From Thermodesulfovibrio yellowstonii DSM 11347 (GTDB lineage Bacteria; Nitrospirota; Thermodesulfovibrionia; Thermodesulfovibrionales; Thermodesulfovibrionaceae): 64,000 nt of DNA. A model generated the notes under the pieces. That model worked only from the letters and a program-made list of their open reading frames with translations. It did not search any database and was not told the origin of the DNA. Made by a program: the position numbers and the translations under genes. Positions 15,238 through 24,339 of this stretch are shown here, piece by piece. The stretch is taken from positions 1,664,001-1,728,000 of the forward strand of contig NC_011296.1 of assembly GCF_000020985.1 (NCBI RefSeq), given 5' to 3'. The stretch's first letter is position 1, and each line of letters begins with the position of its first letter.

Positions 15238-16686
15238 ATGCCAAAAATTGAAGGAACAGAAAGAATAGACCTTTATAGAATAAGAGTTCCCAAAGGATTT
15301 GTGCCTGGGATGAAAACTGAGGGAATTATCTTTGTTGATGAAACCCTTGAGCAAGAGCTTGAGCTTGAATCAGTACGTCAGGTGGCAAATGTTGCCACAT
15401 TACCGGGAATAGTTGGGAAATCCCTTGCAATGCCAGATATTCATACAGGCTACGGATTTCCCATAGGAGGTGTTGCTGCCTTTGATGTAGAAGAGGGAGT
15501 GATATCACCGGGAGGAGTCGGATACGACATTAACTGTGGGGTGCGGTTATTAAAAAGCAATCTTACTAAGGAAGAAGTGGAGCCAAAAATCCGTGAACTT
15601 ATTGATCTTCTCTATGCTCACATTCCCTCAGGAGTTGGCTCAACAGGAAAAATAAAGCTTTCGCCAAAGGATGAACGAGAAGTAATAAAGAAAGGTGCTA
15701 TCTGGGCAGTTGAGCAAGGGTTTGGTGATGCAGAAGACCTTCAAAGGATTGAATCTCATGGATGTCTTGAAGGAGCAGACCCTGATGCCATAAGCCAGAA
15801 AGCCTATGAGAGAGGAAGAGCTCAGCAGGGCACACTTGGTTCAGGAAACCACTTTCTTGAGGTTCAGTATGTGGCAGAGGTGTATGAACCTGAGATAGCC
15901 ACAGTTATGGGGCTTTCAAAGGGACAGGTTACAGTCATGATTCATACAGGTTCAAGAGGATTTGGACATCAGATTTGTGATGATTATGTAAGGGTGATGC
16001 TTCAGGCAGCAAAAAAATACGGAATAGAACTTCCTGATAAAGAACTTGCCTGTGTTCCTTTCCGTAGCAGAGAGGGACAGCAGTATTTTTCCGCAATGAA
16101 AGGTGCAGCTAACTATGCTTGGGCAAACAGACAGTGTCTTATGCACTGGACAAGGGAAGTATTTCTCAGGCTTTTTAACCTTTCACCAAAAGACTTAGGC
16201 ATGAAAGTTGTTTTTGATGTAGCACACAATATTGCAAAAGAAGAATTCCATTTTATAAATGGTGAACGAAAGAGGCTTATTGTTCATAGAAAAGGTGCTA
16301 CAAGGGCTTTTCCTAACGGACATCCTGAGTTGCCTGATTGCTATAAAGACATTGGACAGCCAGTGCTAATTCCAGGAGATATGGGAAGAGTTTCTTTTGT
16401 TCTGGTAGGACTTCCAAAGGCAATGGAAGAAACCTTTGGTTCAACTTGTCATGGAGCAGGTAGGCTTCTAAGTAGAAATCAGGCAATTAAGCAAGCAAGG
16501 GGACGTTCAATAAAACAAGAGTTGGCTGAAAGAGGTATAATAGTTAGGTCTGCTGGCAAAGAAACTCTTGCAGAGGAAATGCCTGATGCTTATAAAGATG
16601 TATCAAATGTTGTTGATGTAGTTCACAATGCTGGTATAGCCAGAAAAATTGTAAAACTAAAACCAATGGGAGTAATAAAAGGATGA
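15238..16686 (+). CDS. rtcB: RtcB RNA-splicing ligase
   Basis: 482 residues. RtcB joins RNA 2',3'-cyclic phosphate (or 3'-phosphate) ends to 5'-OH ends using GTP and Mn2+. Family signatures include GGVGYDINCGVR (about 91-102) with the metal Asp and Cys, GSGNHFLEVQ, the HTGSRG block, and CHGAGR near the guanylylated His. AGAGGAGG sits upstream of the ATG, just downstream of repeat copy 1. Archease lies upstream, supporting a functional pair. No intein is present. Its TGA overlaps the mqnA ATG. Confidence 0.96.
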   Translation: MPKIEGTERIDLYRIRVPKGFVPGMKTEGIIFVDETLEQELELESVRQVANVATLPGIVGKSLAMPDIHTGYGFPIGGVAAFDVEEGVISPGGVGYDINCGVRLLKSNLTKEEVEPKIRELIDLLYAHIPSGVGSTGKIKLSPKDEREVIKKGAIWAVEQGFGDAEDLQRIESHGCLEGADPDAISQKAYERGRAQQGTLGSGNHFLEVQYVAEVYEPEIATVMGLSKGQVTVMIHTGSRGFGHQICDDYVRVMLQAAKKYGIELPDKELACVPFRSREGQQYFSAMKGAANYAWANRQCLMHWTREVFLRLFNLSPKDLGMKVVFDVAHNIAKEEFHFINGERKRLIVHRKGATRAFPNGHPELPDCYKDIGQPVLIPGDMGRVSFVLVGLPKAMEETFGSTCHGAGRLLSRNQAIKQARGRSIKQELAERGIIVRSAGKETLAEEMPDAYKDVSNVVDVVHNAGIARKIVKLKPMGVIKG

Positions 16687-17468
16687 AGCTTAAAGTTGGA
16701 TGGATTCAGTATGCTAATGTTTATCCCATATTTTACGTGCTTGAAAAAGAAGGTTTGCTTACAGAAGAAATTCATCTTGTAAAAGGAGTGCCTTCTCAAC
16801 TAAATTGGGCTTTGAGAAATGATTTAATTGATGTGAGTCCTTCATCCTCTGTAGAGTATCTGCTAAATAAGGAACTTTATGATTATGTTGATGGAATCTG
16901 TATAAGTTCAAAAGAATATGTGGGAAGTGTTCTTTTTTTCAGTGACCATGATTTAGAAAGGATTGATGGAGGTAAAATTTTACTTACTGATCAGTCAGCA
17001 ACTTCTCACCTTCTTCTAAGAGTAATTCTTGAAAAATTTATGGGTTTAAATCCTGTTTATGATATCTCTTCCGCACCTCATACAGGAGAAAGTTTCCTGT
17101 TAATTGGTGATGAAGCATTGAGATATAGAAAGTTGAATAATGGCAAAAAAGCATATGATCTTGCCAATCTGTGGTATCAGAATACAGGACTTCCTTTTGT
17201 ATTTGCTCTCTGGATTGTAAGAAGGGAAATCACAAACTCTGAAAATGAACTTTATCCCAAATATATTCAGCTAAAAGATAGGCTTCTTTATGCTCGTAAA
17301 AAGTGTAGAGAATATTTCTCAGAAATGTTGAAGAATTATTATTTAAGAGATTTCATGACAGAGGAAGAGATTCTTTACTACTGGCAGGAAAATATGGATT
17401 ATGAGCTAACAGAAAAACACAAAGAAAGCCTTAATTTATTTGATAAATACTTGAGGGAATTAAGTTAA
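16683..17468 (+). CDS. mqnA: Chorismate dehydratase, menaquinone synthesis
   Basis: 261 residues with the periplasmic-binding-like fold of MqnA but no signal peptide, so cytosolic. It dehydrates chorismate to 3-[(1-carboxyvinyl)oxy]benzoate, the substrate of MqnE. Family features are KVGWIQYANVYPI at the start, GVPSQLNWAL, and DVSPSSSVEYL followed by a TDQSATSH loop. It is separated from mqnE and mqnC by trxB-like, HEAT, archease and rtcB genes but lies on the same strand. The start overlaps the rtcB stop, so it is probably co-translated. The 3' end overlaps the convergent phosphohexomutase gene by 9 nt. Confidence 0.93.
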   Translation: MKLKVGWIQYANVYPIFYVLEKEGLLTEEIHLVKGVPSQLNWALRNDLIDVSPSSSVEYLLNKELYDYVDGICISSKEYVGSVLFFSDHDLERIDGGKILLTDQSATSHLLLRVILEKFMGLNPVYDISSAPHTGESFLLIGDEALRYRKLNNGKKAYDLANLWYQNTGLPFVFALWIVRREITNSENELYPKYIQLKDRLLYARKKCREYFSEMLKNYYLRDFMTEEEILYYWQENMDYELTEKHKESLNLFDKYLRELS

Positions 17469-19088
17469 ACCGCCTATACCTTCAAGGCATATTTTCTTTG
17501 TTAAAATTCTTGCTTCTTCAATGAATACTTCTTTTTCTTCTTTATTTTTAGTCTCTATGTATATACGAACTTTAGGTTCTGTTCCCGATGGTCTTATCAT
17601 AATCCAAGAACCATCATTAAAAATAATTTTTACTCCGTCCAAATCTACTATTGAGGCTATTTTTTTCTCTAAATCACCGATTTTAAAAGAATCCCCTATC
17701 TTAAAATGTTTTGATAGTGCCATTATATTTTCTTTTACATGCGGACCAAAGCTTTCACGTGGAATTTCTATTCCTGTTCTGTCAGAATAATATTTTCCAT
17801 AGGATTTTTCTATTTCTTCAAGATAATCGCTAAGATTTTTATTGAATGTTGCAATCATTTCAAGAGCGAGCAAAACTCCTAAAATAGCATCCTTTTCAAG
17901 AGTATGATTTTGAATGGATATACCATCTGATTCTTCAAAAGCAACTATAGCTTTTTTTGTAGCATTAGGTAAAAGATAGGGTCTAAAATTTTTAAATCCA
18001 ACTTTTGTTTCAATAACTTCAACTCTAAAAGCTTCTGCAATGCTGTTAACAAAATTGCTCGTGCCTACACTTTTTACCACAACTCCTCTTAGTCCTTTGT
18101 AATTATAAAGATAATGAAACGCCATTGCACCGAAGTAATTCATAGGTATCTGTCTCTTTAAATCGGCAAACCTAACCCTGTCTCCATCAGGGTCTATGAT
18201 TGCCGAAAATCCAAGAGTATTTTCTCTTAGATGAGAAAGAGCAAGCTTCAGATTTTCTTCACTTGGTTCAGGTGATAGTCCTTCAAAGAGAGGATCATCT
18301 TCTCTTCTAAGACATATAAAAGTACCTGGACTAACAGAAAGTATTTTCGCTAATTTACCCCTCGTAGCACCATGCATGTGATCAACAGCAATAGTGTGGG
18401 GGTTATTGGACAAGAAATTTTTTATCTTATCAATGTCTATCATGTTTCTTTTCTTTATAAAATTAATATATAGTTCCGTAGCATCTATTTTATTGATTGC
18501 AACTGGTGGACAAGATTTAATAGAATTTGCATTTTTCATTAGTTCGTTCGCAATTCTTTCAATAGGTTTTGTTAGTTCCTCAGAAGCAGGACCTCCATCA
18601 GAGGGATTAAGTTTTAGTCCACCGTAATTTGGAGGATTATGGCTTGGAGTTAAATTTATTGATGCAGAGGCAGATAGCTCTACCACAGCAACTGAAAATT
18701 CTGGTGTTGAAGCTTCACCAGCATAATAACAATTTATTCCTTCAGATTGGAGAATTCCAATCACTTCATACGCAAATTCCTTTCCAAGCAAACGATTGTC
18801 ATGTCCTACAATAACTCCTCTTTCTTTAAATTCATTAAAAGATTTTATACCAAAGGAATTGAGAATCTGCCTGTCTTCTCCCTTAACTGCTTCAATTATT
18901 GCTTTAGTTATTACTCTAACATTCTGCATAGTAAAATCTGAGCCAATTTCACCCCGCCAGCCTGATGTGCCAAAGTGAATCAGAGCAGGTTCAGTGTTTT
19001 CTTTTGCAAACTTTTCAATATCTTTTAACAGATGCTGATTTTTATTTGGAGCTTTAAGTACTTCTTGCCAGAGATTGGATGCTTTCAT
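17460..19088 (-). CDS. Phosphoglucomutase/phosphomannomutase family protein
   Basis: 542 residues from ATG 19088, with GGAG just upstream. The longer frame to 19100 starts at TTG and includes that ribosome site. Alpha-D-phosphohexomutase signatures are in order: FGTSGWRGEIG, the phosphoserine loop TPSHNPPNYGG, the metal loop DPDGDR, the sugar loop EESDG, and the phosphate loop RPSGTEP. It interconverts hexose 1- and 6-phosphates. The exact sugar (glucose, mannose or glucosamine) cannot be read from these motifs, although the length and SHNPP form favour phosphoglucomutase. It is transcribed alone, convergent with mqnA. Confidence 0.88.
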   Translation of the reverse strand: MKASNLWQEVLKAPNKNQHLLKDIEKFAKENTEPALIHFGTSGWRGEIGSDFTMQNVRVITKAIIEAVKGEDRQILNSFGIKSFNEFKERGVIVGHDNRLLGKEFAYEVIGILQSEGINCYYAGEASTPEFSVAVVELSASASINLTPSHNPPNYGGLKLNPSDGGPASEELTKPIERIANELMKNANSIKSCPPVAINKIDATELYINFIKKRNMIDIDKIKNFLSNNPHTIAVDHMHGATRGKLAKILSVSPGTFICLRREDDPLFEGLSPEPSEENLKLALSHLRENTLGFSAIIDPDGDRVRFADLKRQIPMNYFGAMAFHYLYNYKGLRGVVVKSVGTSNFVNSIAEAFRVEVIETKVGFKNFRPYLLPNATKKAIVAFEESDGISIQNHTLEKDAILGVLLALEMIATFNKNLSDYLEEIEKSYGKYYSDRTGIEIPRESFGPHVKENIMALSKHFKIGDSFKIGDLEKKIASIVDLDGVKIIFNDGSWIMIRPSGTEPKVRIYIETKNKEEKEVFIEEARILTKKICLEGIGGLT

Positions 19089-19204
19089 ATGCTTCTCCAA
19101 TGTTTTATTTTAATTATAAAATATTAAACAATTCAAATTAAAAAAACATCTCATCTATGGCTTTTTCAGACATTTGGAAAAGTATTAGCAATTTAAAAAA
19201 TTAA

Positions 19205-19213
19205 TGGTATAAT
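19205..19213 (+). promoter_or_regulatory. Extended -10 promoter upstream of the Lon-like gene
   Basis: TGGTATAAT provides a TGn extension and a perfect TATAAT (19208-19213), with a weak TTAGCA 17 nt upstream at 19185-19190. It lies directly before repeat copy 2, so the repeat would be transcribed as a structured leader of about 290 nt ahead of the protease gene. Confidence 0.5.
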
Positions 19214-19228
19214 ATGAAAAAATATGAA

Positions 19229-19488
19229 GCTGTTCAATTACTAACTGTTATTCCGAGGGGGACTTAATGACCCTGAGGAATCTGATCCGTAAGGGTCATC
19301 TTTTTCTTTTGCCATTCCGAGCACCCTCAATGGGTGCAAGGAATCTCTGACCTGAAAGGGTGACAGTGGAAATGAGGAGATTCCTCGTCGCTCACGCTTC
19401 TCGGAATGACAGATGGAGGTAATTGGAAAATAATAGGACTTGTAGTTTATTGATTTTCAATAACTTGCAAGTTTTTGGATAGACTCAA
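19229..19488 (+). repeat. Palindrome-rich interspersed repeat, copy 2
   Basis: This fills most of the 421-nt gap between the phosphohexomutase and Lon-like genes. It is the second copy of the element at 14942-15217, in the same orientation relative to the downstream gene. The central part (CATTCCGAGC, then the TCAATGGGTGC and GGAATCTCTGACC blocks) is nearly identical. The 3' hairpin is kept by paired changes: ACTTGTAGTTTATTG against CAATAACTTGCAAGT. It ends about 10 nt before the AAGGAGG of the Lon-like gene. No open frame is present. Confidence 0.75.
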
Positions 19489-19509
19489 AAATATAACAAG
19501 GAGGCAAAA

Positions 19510-21921
19510 ATGGCAATAAAACTTCGGGCAGAGGACGTTTACAAAAAATGTGATGATAATATATTTGATTTTGAGACAACTCAAGAACTTTCACCTCTTA
19601 CAGGAACAATCGGACAAGACAGAGCAATAGCTTCTTTAGAATTCGGTTTAAATTTGCCTGCAAAAGGATTTAATATATATGCTCTTGGTGCACCTGGAAC
19701 AGGTAAAATGCGTGCAATAAGAACACTTCTTTCTGAAAAAGTAAAACAAGAATCTGTTCCACCTGATTGGTGCTATCTTTATAATTTTAAAAATCCTGAC
19801 GCTCCAATTGCTGTTAGTTTACCCGCAGGTAGAGCTACGGAATTTCAAAAAGATATGGAAAATCTTGTTAATACATTGAAAGTAGAAATTCCAAAAGCTT
19901 TTGAGTCAAAAGAGTATGACAAACAGAGAAATAAAATTCTTGAAGATTTTCAACAAAAACAAAAAGAATGGTTTTCTACAGTAGAAGAAGATGCAAGAAC
20001 AAAAGGTTTTGCAATTCGTAAAGCTCTTGCAGGACTTATAATCGTTCCGGTTAAAAGAGACGGAGAACCGCTTACAGAAGAAGAGTTTCAGGCACTTGAC
20101 ATTGAAACAAGAAAACGAATTGACGAACTTGGCAAAATGCTTCAGGACAAACTTGATGATGTGGTAAGAGCTGTTAAAGAAGCAGAAAAAATCGTTAAAG
20201 ACATGCTTCTTAGACTTGAACGCCAGATTGCTCTTGATGTAATAGAACAACCAATCGAAGAACTTAAAAAGAAATATTCTTTCAATGAAAGAATTGTGAA
20301 TTATCTGGATGCTGTAAAAGAGGATATACTTAATAATGTTCAGGACTTCAAAATACAAGAAGAGACAGTTCCTCCAATGCCTCCTTTTATGAAAATTCAG
20401 AGAGAGGTTTCTTTTGCCAAATACAGCGTAAATGTTCTTGTTAACAACTCTGCAACAGAGGGTGCTCCTGTTGTTTATGAACCCAATCCAACATATCTTA
20501 ATCTTTTTGGAAGAATTGAATATAAGATTCAGTATGGTATGGCAATTACTGATTTTACAATGATCAAACCAGGTTCACTACACAAAGCCAATGGAGGATA
20601 TCTTGTAATAGATGCTATGGCTTTGATAAAAAATCTTTTTTCCTATGATTCTTTGAAAAGAGCTCTGCGAAGCAAGGAAATTCGGATAGAAGATGTGTGG
20701 GAACAATACAGGCTTATTACAACAACTACTTTAAGACCTGAACCAATTCCTTTGAATGTTAAAGTAATTCTCACAGGAACACCGTTTCTTTATTACATAC
20801 TTTACAACTATGATGATGAATATAGAGAATTATTTAAAGTTAAGGCAGATTTTGATATAAGAATGCCAAGGAATGAAGAAAACATAATAAAATATGCTCA
20901 GTTTGTTGCTCTCTGTCAAAAAGAAGAAGAACTTTTACCATTTCATCGCTCTGCTATTGCAAAGATTGTTGAGTATGGTTCAAGACTTGCAGAACATCAA
21001 GAAAAGCTTTCAACTCAATTCAGTAGCATAGCAGACCTGATAAGAGAGTCTCATTTTTGGGCAAAAAAAGACGGAAAGGACATTGTTTATGCTGTGCATG
21101 TTAATAAAGCCCTTGAACAAAGAGTTTATAGATCAGCAAGTATAGAAGAAAAATTAAGAGAACTAATTCTTGAAGATGTTTTAATTGTAGAGACATATGG
21201 CAAAAAAGTTGGACAGATAAATGGACTTGCTGTCATTGACCTTGGAGACTACAGCTTTGGGAAACCTTCTCGTATCACCGCAAGAACATATCTTGGTAAG
21301 GCTGGAATAGTAAATATTGAAAGAGAAACAAAAATGTCAGGGAAAATACATGAAAAAGCAGTTATGATTCTTTCAAGCTATCTTTGGAGCAAATACGCAA
21401 TAAAAAAACCAATAAGCCTCAGCGCCTCCCTTACATTTGAACAACTTTATGAAATGATAGAAGGTGATAGTGCTACATGCGCTGAACTTTACGCACTTTT
21501 AAGTAGTATTGCAGATATTCCTCTTAAACAGAATATTGCTGTCACAGGTTCAATGGATCAAAAAGGAGAAGTTCAGCCAGTTGGCGGAATAAATGAGAAA
21601 ATTGAGGGTTTTTTTGAGCTTTGCAAAATTAGAGGACTTGATGGAAGTCATGGAGTAATAATCCCAAGAAGAAACATTAAACATCTGATGCTCAAAGAGG
21701 AGATACAAAAGGCGATTGATGAAGGCAAGTTCCATATTTATGCCATTGAATACGCAGAAGAAGGACTTGAGATACTGACAGATATGAAAGCAGGTGAACT
21801 AATGCCAGATGGGACATATCCAGAAGGAACTATAAACTATCTTGTTATGAAAAAGCTTGAAGAGATGTCAGAACTCCTGAAGAAAAAAGAAAAAGAAGAA
21901 GAAAAAAAGAACGAAAAATAA
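19510..21921 (+). CDS. Lon-like ATP-dependent protease (AAA_32/LonB type)
   Basis: 803 residues. It has an N-terminal segment, a split AAA+ module with Walker A GAPGTGK (60-66), a long charged helical insertion (about 130-270), and a C-terminal Lon protease domain. The catalytic dyad is Ser654 (in EGDSATCAEL) and Lys697 (in NEKIEGFF). The N-terminal substrate domain of classical LonA is absent. Proteins of this family degrade misfolded or regulatory proteins. No transmembrane segment is present, unlike archaeal LonB. AAGGAGG precedes the ATG. The C-terminus is a Lys/Glu tail. Confidence 0.92.
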   Translation: MAIKLRAEDVYKKCDDNIFDFETTQELSPLTGTIGQDRAIASLEFGLNLPAKGFNIYALGAPGTGKMRAIRTLLSEKVKQESVPPDWCYLYNFKNPDAPIAVSLPAGRATEFQKDMENLVNTLKVEIPKAFESKEYDKQRNKILEDFQQKQKEWFSTVEEDARTKGFAIRKALAGLIIVPVKRDGEPLTEEEFQALDIETRKRIDELGKMLQDKLDDVVRAVKEAEKIVKDMLLRLERQIALDVIEQPIEELKKKYSFNERIVNYLDAVKEDILNNVQDFKIQEETVPPMPPFMKIQREVSFAKYSVNVLVNNSATEGAPVVYEPNPTYLNLFGRIEYKIQYGMAITDFTMIKPGSLHKANGGYLVIDAMALIKNLFSYDSLKRALRSKEIRIEDVWEQYRLITTTTLRPEPIPLNVKVILTGTPFLYYILYNYDDEYRELFKVKADFDIRMPRNEENIIKYAQFVALCQKEEELLPFHRSAIAKIVEYGSRLAEHQEKLSTQFSSIADLIRESHFWAKKDGKDIVYAVHVNKALEQRVYRSASIEEKLRELILEDVLIVETYGKKVGQINGLAVIDLGDYSFGKPSRITARTYLGKAGIVNIERETKMSGKIHEKAVMILSSYLWSKYAIKKPISLSASLTFEQLYEMIEGDSATCAELYALLSSIADIPLKQNIAVTGSMDQKGEVQPVGGINEKIEGFFELCKIRGLDGSHGVIIPRRNIKHLMLKEEIQKAIDEGKFHIYAIEYAEEGLEILTDMKAGELMPDGTYPEGTINYLVMKKLEEMSELLKKKEKEEEKKNEK

Positions 21922-21928
21922 ACTATTA

Positions 21929-22732
21929 TCATTTAAACTTAAATGCTTTAATAATAAAAGAAATCACAAAAAAAACAACTAAAATAGTTGAAATTGATGC
22001 ACCAAGAGGAATCCCTGAGTAAAAAGAAAGGAAAATTCCTGAATAGGACGATAAAAGAGAAATAATAATTGATACAATAACCGTATTTTTAAGGCTTCTA
22101 CATATATGCATAGCAATCAAAGGTGGAATTATCATCAGAGAGCCAATTAAAAGAGCTCCCATTGTTTTTATTGATATAGAAATTGATAATGCAACAGTTG
22201 TTGCAAAGAGCATTTTAATGACTGCTACATTAATTCCAGAGGCATGAGCAAGCTCTTCATCAATGCAGAAACTAATCAGTTTTTTATAGTATTTTAAGAT
22301 AAAAACTCCACATACAAAAGCTCCAGATAAAATAAGATAAACATCTTCCTTTGTCACAGTAGAAAGACTTCCAAAAAGTATATTTATTATGGAACCCGTG
22401 CTGCCAGAAAAAGTTATAAAGACCACTGAAAGAGCAACTCCTGAATACAGAAAAAAAGAGAGAGAACCTTCTGCTGGAAGTCTGTCTTTAGTCCTGAGTT
22501 GTTCAACAGAAATAGACACCCCTATGCTCAATAAAATAAGCAAAACAAGAGAGTTTATTTTGAAGAAAAGGCTTAATGCAAGTGCTAAAAAACCTACATG
22601 AGCAAGGGTGTCTGCAAAAAAAGCATATTTACGAAAAAGCAGAAAAATTCCAAAAATCGGAGATAAAGGTGCTATAAAACTAACAACTAAAAAAGCTCTT
22701 TTTATTATGTTGAATTCAAAAATTTCAAGCAT
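21929..22732 (-). CDS. znuB: Metal ABC transporter permease (ZnuB-like)
   Basis: 267 residues from ATG 22732. The longer frame to 22819 lies within znuC and adds a non-family N-terminus. About eight hydrophobic segments form the ABC-3 permease fold, with the conserved FADTLAHVGFLALAL segment near the start. It forms the membrane channel for Zn2+ (or Mn2+) import with ZnuC and ZnuA. The start overlaps the znuC stop as ATGCTTGA, with no separate ribosome site, so translation is coupled. It is convergent with the Lon-like gene, 7 nt away. Confidence 0.9.
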   Translation of the reverse strand: MLEIFEFNIIKRAFLVVSFIAPLSPIFGIFLLFRKYAFFADTLAHVGFLALALSLFFKINSLVLLILLSIGVSISVEQLRTKDRLPAEGSLSFFLYSGVALSVVFITFSGSTGSIINILFGSLSTVTKEDVYLILSGAFVCGVFILKYYKKLISFCIDEELAHASGINVAVIKMLFATTVALSISISIKTMGALLIGSLMIIPPLIAMHICRSLKNTVIVSIIISLLSSYSGIFLSFYSGIPLGASISTILVVFFVISFIIKAFKFK

Positions 22733-23438
22733 TTTTGTGCGGGAAAACAGTAGATTCAGGATATAACATAGCCATATACTCATCTTTAAGAATTTTCTGG
22801 GGTTCTCCAAGACATACAACTCTTCTATTCAGACACAGAATACATCTCGCTTCATGAGCAAAAGTCCCTATATCATGAGTAACTACAAGGATTGTAATTC
22901 CAAAATCTCTGTTGAGAATCTCAAGCATTTTAAGTAATTCCTCCATTGAATAAGGGTCTATGCCTGTAGTTGGTTCATCAAGAAGTAAAATTCTCGGCTG
23001 CGAAGCAATAGCTCTGGCAAGAAACGCTTTCTGACGCTCTCCTCCAGAAAGTTCCCTGAGGATTTTTTTTCTTAAATGAGAAATTTTAAAAACATCCAAT
23101 GCCCAATCAAGATTTTCTTTTTTAATCTTTTCATATCCACTTTTAACAAGTTCTTCTACTGTAACTGGAAATTCATAGATTGTCTGAGATATTCTCTGAG
23201 GTAGATATCCAATAGGTTCTGATTTTATGTAATCTTCTGGATTCTGCCCATAAATCAATACCTGACCTCTGTGAGGCTTTATTATACCTAAGATTAACCT
23301 TAGTAAAGTTGTTTTCCCTGCTCCGTTTGGTCCTATAATTCCAAGATAGCATCCCTCTTCTATTTCAAGATTAATATTTTCAAGCACAAAAATGCTATCA
23401 AAAGAATAATAAACATTTGTTAAACTTATCGCTTTCAT
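22725..23438 (-). CDS. znuC: Metal ABC transporter ATPase (ZnuC-like)
   Basis: 237 residues with complete ABC motifs: Walker A GPNGAGKTT (about 37-45), signature LSGGERQK (about 130-137), Walker B ILLLDEP, and the switch His in VVTHD. It powers metal import with ZnuB. The ATG overlaps the stop of znuA by 4 nt (23435-23438). The C-terminus is short and lacks the His-rich tail seen in some ZnuC proteins. Specificity for zinc rather than manganese or iron rests on the operon with a ZnuA-like binding protein. Confidence 0.9.
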   Translation of the reverse strand: MKAISLTNVYYSFDSIFVLENINLEIEEGCYLGIIGPNGAGKTTLLRLILGIIKPHRGQVLIYGQNPEDYIKSEPIGYLPQRISQTIYEFPVTVEELVKSGYEKIKKENLDWALDVFKISHLRKKILRELSGGERQKAFLARAIASQPRILLLDEPTTGIDPYSMEELLKMLEILNRDFGITILVVTHDIGTFAHEARCILCLNRRVVCLGEPQKILKDEYMAMLYPESTVFPHKNA

Positions 23439-24316
23439 TTACAATTTAAAGCAGTTTTTAAAACTTCAAGATTATCTCTCATTGCTTGAAAGTAATCTAT
23501 TGTAGATATTTGATGAAATGTATTGAATTTTAATATCTTTACACCAGTTTCCTCTGATAAAGTTTTCGCAATTTTTTCTCCCTCTGGCTCACAAATGATG
23601 TATCCAATAGAGCTTTGCTTTATTAAATTTTTCAGTTTTTGAATTTTCTTTAATGGCGGCTCTTCTTCAGGTTCATGAACAATAAAGTGAAAATTAAATC
23701 CATACCTGGCACTAAGATAATTTAAAAATTCATGACTTCCGATAACTTCTTTCAATGAACAGTTTGACAAAGCTTTTTTATAGTCCCTATCAAGTTCTTT
23801 AAGCTTTTCACTGTACAGAGAAAAATTCTTCTCATACATATCTTTTTTATCAGGATAAAGTTCCTGAGCTTTATCTTTGATTACTTTAATAATTTCCAAA
23901 ACTAAAATAGGGTCTAACCATATATGCGGGTCTATTTCACTACCTAATGAATATTTTTTAAATGCAATATAATCTTGAAGTCTCACTACCTTTATGCCTT
24001 TTAGAGTAAGCTCGTCTTTTATTTTGTCTATCCATCGGTCAATATCTGTATTTCCAAGATAGACTACCATGTTTGCATTAAAAAGTTTTTGAATATCCTT
24101 TAAAGAAGGCTCAAAATTATGTGGATCAATCTGAGAAGGAATTAATACCTGAATCTGAGCTTCGGGCATTATCCATTTTGTAAAATGCTGAAGAGGATAA
24201 AGGCTTGTATAAACTGAGATTGCAGATTTTGAAACTATCTCACTCTTTTGTGAACAAGATATGAAAACTAACATAATGCATACAAAAACAAGAAAGATAA
24301 AATTATTCCTCTTCAT
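23435..24316 (-). CDS. znuA: Metal-binding lipoprotein of an ABC importer (ZnuA-like)
   Basis: 293 residues from ATG 24316, preceded by TAGGAG. The longer frame to 24337 lacks a ribosome site. The lipobox VFISC anchors it to the membrane. Metal ligands of cluster A-I binding proteins are recognisable: His in DPHNFEPS, His in DPHIWLDP, His in GSHEFLNYL, and an acidic ligand in the CEPEGEK loop near the end. The His-rich loop typical of strict ZnuA is absent, so Mn2+ is possible. It starts 23 nt after dnaJ, so it may be cotranscribed with the heat-shock genes. Confidence 0.88.
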   Translation of the reverse strand: MKRNNFIFLVFVCIMLVFISCSQKSEIVSKSAISVYTSLYPLQHFTKWIMPEAQIQVLIPSQIDPHNFEPSLKDIQKLFNANMVVYLGNTDIDRWIDKIKDELTLKGIKVVRLQDYIAFKKYSLGSEIDPHIWLDPILVLEIIKVIKDKAQELYPDKKDMYEKNFSLYSEKLKELDRDYKKALSNCSLKEVIGSHEFLNYLSARYGFNFHFIVHEPEEEPPLKKIQKLKNLIKQSSIGYIICEPEGEKIAKTLSEETGVKILKFNTFHQISTIDYFQAMRDNLEVLKTALNCK

Positions 24317-24339
24317 ATATCTCCTAACACACCTCAATT

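Noticed and set aside
19906-20358. 150-codon minus-strand open frame opposite the Lon-like gene
   Set aside because: Shadow of the charged helical insertion; a Phe/Ser/Cys-rich product as expected from antisense to Lys/Glu codons.
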